A stretch of 24,458 nt of DNA, taken from the NCBI GenBank assembly GCA_964396385.1, contig CAYNFH010000087.1, positions 1 through 24,458 of the forward strand, given 5' to 3'. The notes under the pieces are model-generated. The model was not told where the DNA came from. It did no database searches and was given only the letters and a program-made list of their open reading frames with translations. Made by a program: the position numbers and the translations under genes. The stretch's first letter is position 1. Every line of letters begins with the position of its first letter. Shown here one piece after another: positions 22,913 to 24,458 of the stretch. Origin of the DNA: CAYNFH01 sp964396385. Its GTDB lineage: Bacteria; Armatimonadota; Chthonomonadetes; Chthonomonadales; CAJBBX01.

Positions 22913-24458
22913 ATGCCCCGATTCCTCCTCCTCGTCCTCCTGGCCACCACGATCCCCGGCTGTGGCTACCTCCGCCACCAGCGCGAGCCAGCCCCGCCCC
23001 CGCCCGTCACCTTCACCGATGTCACACAGCAGGCGGGCATCCACTTCCAGCATGTTAACGGGGCGGCCGGACAGTTCTACTACCCGGAAACGTTCGGCTC
23101 CGGCTGCGCCTTCATAGACTACGACCAGGACGGCTACCAGGACATTCTCCTCGTAAACTCCTCCCCCTGGCCCACCTCCCAACACCCTCTGGATCCCGGT
23201 CCTGAACACCTGAACACCCGAACACCTGAACACGCCACTCTCGCCCTCTATCGCAACAACGGCAACGGCACCTTCACCGACGTCACTGTCCAGACCGCCC
23301 TTAACATCTCCCTCTACGGAATGGGAGTAGCCGTGGGAGACTACGACAACGACGGCTTCGACGACCTCTACGTCACCGGCCTGGACCACAGCCTCCTGCT
23401 GCACAACGAAAGCAGAGGGGGAGAAGGGGAGAAGGGGAGAAGGGGAGAGCAGACGCCAGCCGGCAGGCAACAGGCAGCAGAAGTCCGTTCTCACAACTCA
23501 CAACTTACGGCTCACGACTCCGGCACCACCCCTTCTCCCCTGCGGCCGCCCGAGCCTCCCTCGGCTCGGGATTCGGAAGGCCGCAGCACCTTCTCCCCTT
23601 CTCGTGTTTTCCGCGATGTCACCGCAACTGCCGGCGTCTCCAACTCCGGCCATTGGGGCACAAGCGCCGCCTGGCTGGACTATGATCGAGACGGCAAGCT
23701 GGACCTCTTTGTCTGCAACTACGTCCCCTGGAGCGCCACCACGGAGCCGCCCTGCCACATCGGTCAGCTTCGCATCTACTGTGGCCCTCTGATCTACCGC
23801 GCGGATAGCTGCCGCCTCTACCACAACCTGGGTGGAGGCAAGTTCCGCGATGTGACGCGGGAGGCCGGCATCTACAAGACCACGGGCAAGTCGCTGGGCG
23901 TAGCGGTGTGGGACCTGGACGGCGACGGCTATCCCGATATCCTGGTAGCCAACGACATGACCCCCAACTATCTCTTCCGCAACAACCGCAACGGTACGTT
24001 CACCGACGTGGCGGTGGAGGCCGGCTTCGCCACAGGAGCAGACGGCATCGTGCGCTCCGGCATGGGCATCGACGTCGCGGACACCAGGAACGACGGCCTC
24101 TGCCAGGTGCTCATCAGCAACTTCTCCCGCGAGCCGAACTCCTTCTTCTCCCAGGAGCAAACCGGCCCGCAGTCCGAGGTCCGCGATCCGGAATCCGGAT
24201 CCGGCCCTGAACACCTGAACACCCGAACACCTGAACACCGACAGGGATCTGTTCTCACGACTCACGACTCACGACTCACGACTCCGCCGCTTGCCTTCAC
24301 CGACCGCACCTACCAGACCGGCATCGCCTGGCCCAGCATCCAGCCCCTGGGCTTCGGCCTCTTCTTCTTCGACTACGACAACGACGGCTTCAAAGACGCG
24401 CTCGTGACCAACGGCCATATCCAGCCGCAGATCAAGAAGTGGGAGCCCGCCTTCTCCT
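22913..24458 (+). CDS. CRTAC1-like FG-GAP/VCBS repeat lipoprotein (3' end beyond window)
   Basis: I translated the frame from ATG 22913 to the right edge (515 codons) and found no stop. A lipoprotein signal (MPRFLLLVLLATTIPGC, lipobox IPGC, Cys17) precedes an FG-GAP beta-propeller of the CRTAC1/ASPIC-UnbV type. Calcium-binding blades are visible as DYDQDGYQDILLVN, DYDNDGFDDLYVTG, DYDRDGKLDLFV, DLDGDGYPDILVAN and DYDNDGFKDALVTN, each followed by a NNGNGTFTDVT-like turn. The ASPIC-UnbV domain expected at the C-terminus is outside. Three blade-connecting loops contain in-frame blocks of repeat-array sequence (about residues 95-108, 167-231 and 416-459) that look foreign to the fold. The function in bacteria is unknown; cell-surface glycan or protein binding is plausible. 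It may be independent of the upstream operon. Confidence 0.85.
   Translation, partial: MPRFLLLVLLATTIPGCGYLRHQREPAPPPPVTFTDVTQQAGIHFQHVNGAAGQFYYPETFGSGCAFIDYDQDGYQDILLVNSSPWPTSQHPLDPGPEHLNTRTPEHATLALYRNNGNGTFTDVTVQTALNISLYGMGVAVGDYDNDGFDDLYVTGLDHSLLLHNESRGGEGEKGRRGEQTPAGRQQAAEVRSHNSQLTAHDSGTTPSPLRPPEPPSARDSEGRSTFSPSRVFRDVTATAGVSNSGHWGTSAAWLDYDRDGKLDLFVCNYVPWSATTEPPCHIGQLRIYCGPLIYRADSCRLYHNLGGGKFRDVTREAGIYKTTGKSLGVAVWDLDGDGYPDILVANDMTPNYLFRNNRNGTFTDVAVEAGFATGADGIVRSGMGIDVADTRNDGLCQVLISNFSREPNSFFSQEQTGPQSEVRDPESGSGPEHLNTRTPEHRQGSVLTTHDSRLTTPPLAFTDRTYQTGIAWPSIQPLGFGLFFFDYDNDGFKDALVTNGHIQPQIKKWEPAFS
23201..23232. repeat. Four-unit octamer array, unit CCTGAACA (copy 1)
   Basis: Four contiguous 8-bp units; unit 3 is CCCGAACA. 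It is translated in the FG-GAP gene as PEHLNTRTPEH. The copy at 24206-24237 is identical, including the variant third unit. Confidence 0.95.
23413..23444. repeat. Octamer array, unit GAGAAGGG
   Basis: Three perfect units (23421-23444) preceded by a degenerate one (23413-23420) and followed by a partial one. In frame within the FG-GAP gene. A degenerate array of the same unit is at 13424-13455. Confidence 0.8.
23492..23519. repeat. Four-unit degenerate heptamer array related to CACGACT
   Basis: Units are CACAACT, CACAACT, TACGGCT and CACGACT, preceded by TTCT as in the glnA-leader and 24256 arrays. In frame in the FG-GAP gene. Just upstream (23458-23485) four weaker 7-base units with consensus AGGCARC can be read. 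Confidence 0.8.
23540..23586. repeat. Nested palindrome inside the FG-GAP coding sequence
   Basis: Outer 8-bp arms CTGCGGCC (23540-23547) and GGCCGCAG (23579-23586) enclose an inner perfect 8-bp stem CCCGAGCC/GGCTCGGG (23549-23556, 23563-23570). Both sides are flanked by direct copies of CTTCTCCCC (near 23532-23540 and 23590-23598). This is the layout of a small palindromic insertion between short direct repeats. Confidence 0.65.
24171..24198. repeat. Four-unit degenerate heptamer array, consensus GATCCGG
   Basis: Units AGTCCGA, GGTCCGC, GATCCGG and AATCCGG, contiguous and in register. First of three arrays clustered in 113 bases of the FG-GAP gene. Confidence 0.6.
24206..24237. repeat. Four-unit octamer array, unit CCTGAACA (copy 2)
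   Basis: Identical over all 32 bases to 23201-23232, including the CCCGAACA third unit, and read in the same codon phase. Flanks also share a GGATCC-CGG-like lead-in. Confidence 0.95.
24256..24283. repeat. Four-unit heptamer array, unit CACGACT (in gene)
   Basis: Four identical units preceded by TTCT, the same 28 bases as the array before glnA (4981-5008), here inside coding sequence and read as THDSRLTT. Confidence 0.95.

Overview
The window looks like a contig piece from a GC-rich, free-living, carbohydrate-degrading bacterium. Secreted glycoside hydrolases, a DUF6785-like membrane protein, a CRTAC1-like FG-GAP protein and abundant short tandem arrays are a combination I associate with uncultured Armatimonadota or Planctomycetota. 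That taxonomic guess is inference; no rRNA or tRNA gene was seen. A run of ten Ns (8922-8931) shows it is a draft assembly.

Left part (1-4670). The C-terminus of a type I restriction R subunit runs in from the left edge (+ strand). It converges with an unrecognised 180-residue gene (-). A remnant of a glycosyltransferase tail follows, then a two-gene cassette of small proteins whose second gene is truncated. Next is a translationally coupled minus-strand operon gmd > fcl > family 2 glycosyltransferase, which would make GDP-L-fucose from GDP-mannose and use sugars in a cell-surface glycan.

Centre (4670-9750). A type I glutamine synthetase (glnA) has a long leader with a good sigma-70-type promoter. 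A convincing intrinsic terminator lies between that promoter and the gene, so attenuation or a small RNA is possible. A second terminator follows the gene. Next comes a secreted zinc-dependent phospholipase C-like protein (broken by the N gap), then a degenerate region holding a relic of a DUF4838-type glycosidase.

Right part (9744-24458). Three minus-strand genes (a DUF5060/GH5-like secreted hydrolase, a HEAT-like membrane protein, an Ala/Pro-rich protein) diverge from a compact seven-gene plus-strand operon (13596-22809). The operon encodes a GH130-like protein, a secreted concanavalin-like protein, a DUF6785-like multipass membrane protein, a NodB-like deacetylase, two tandem phosphohexomutases and a Gfo/Idh/MocA oxidoreductase. 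A plausible reading is uptake and phosphorolytic breakdown of a mannose-type glycan feeding a mutase. A CRTAC1-like FG-GAP lipoprotein gene runs off the right edge.

The most unusual signal is a dispersed set of about twelve short arrays, nearly all made of four units of 7 or 8 bp. The third unit is the divergent one in most imperfect arrays. Several unit families recur at distant sites. Arrays sit between genes, form the 3' ends of gmd and fcl, and are inserted in frame at three places in the FG-GAP gene.
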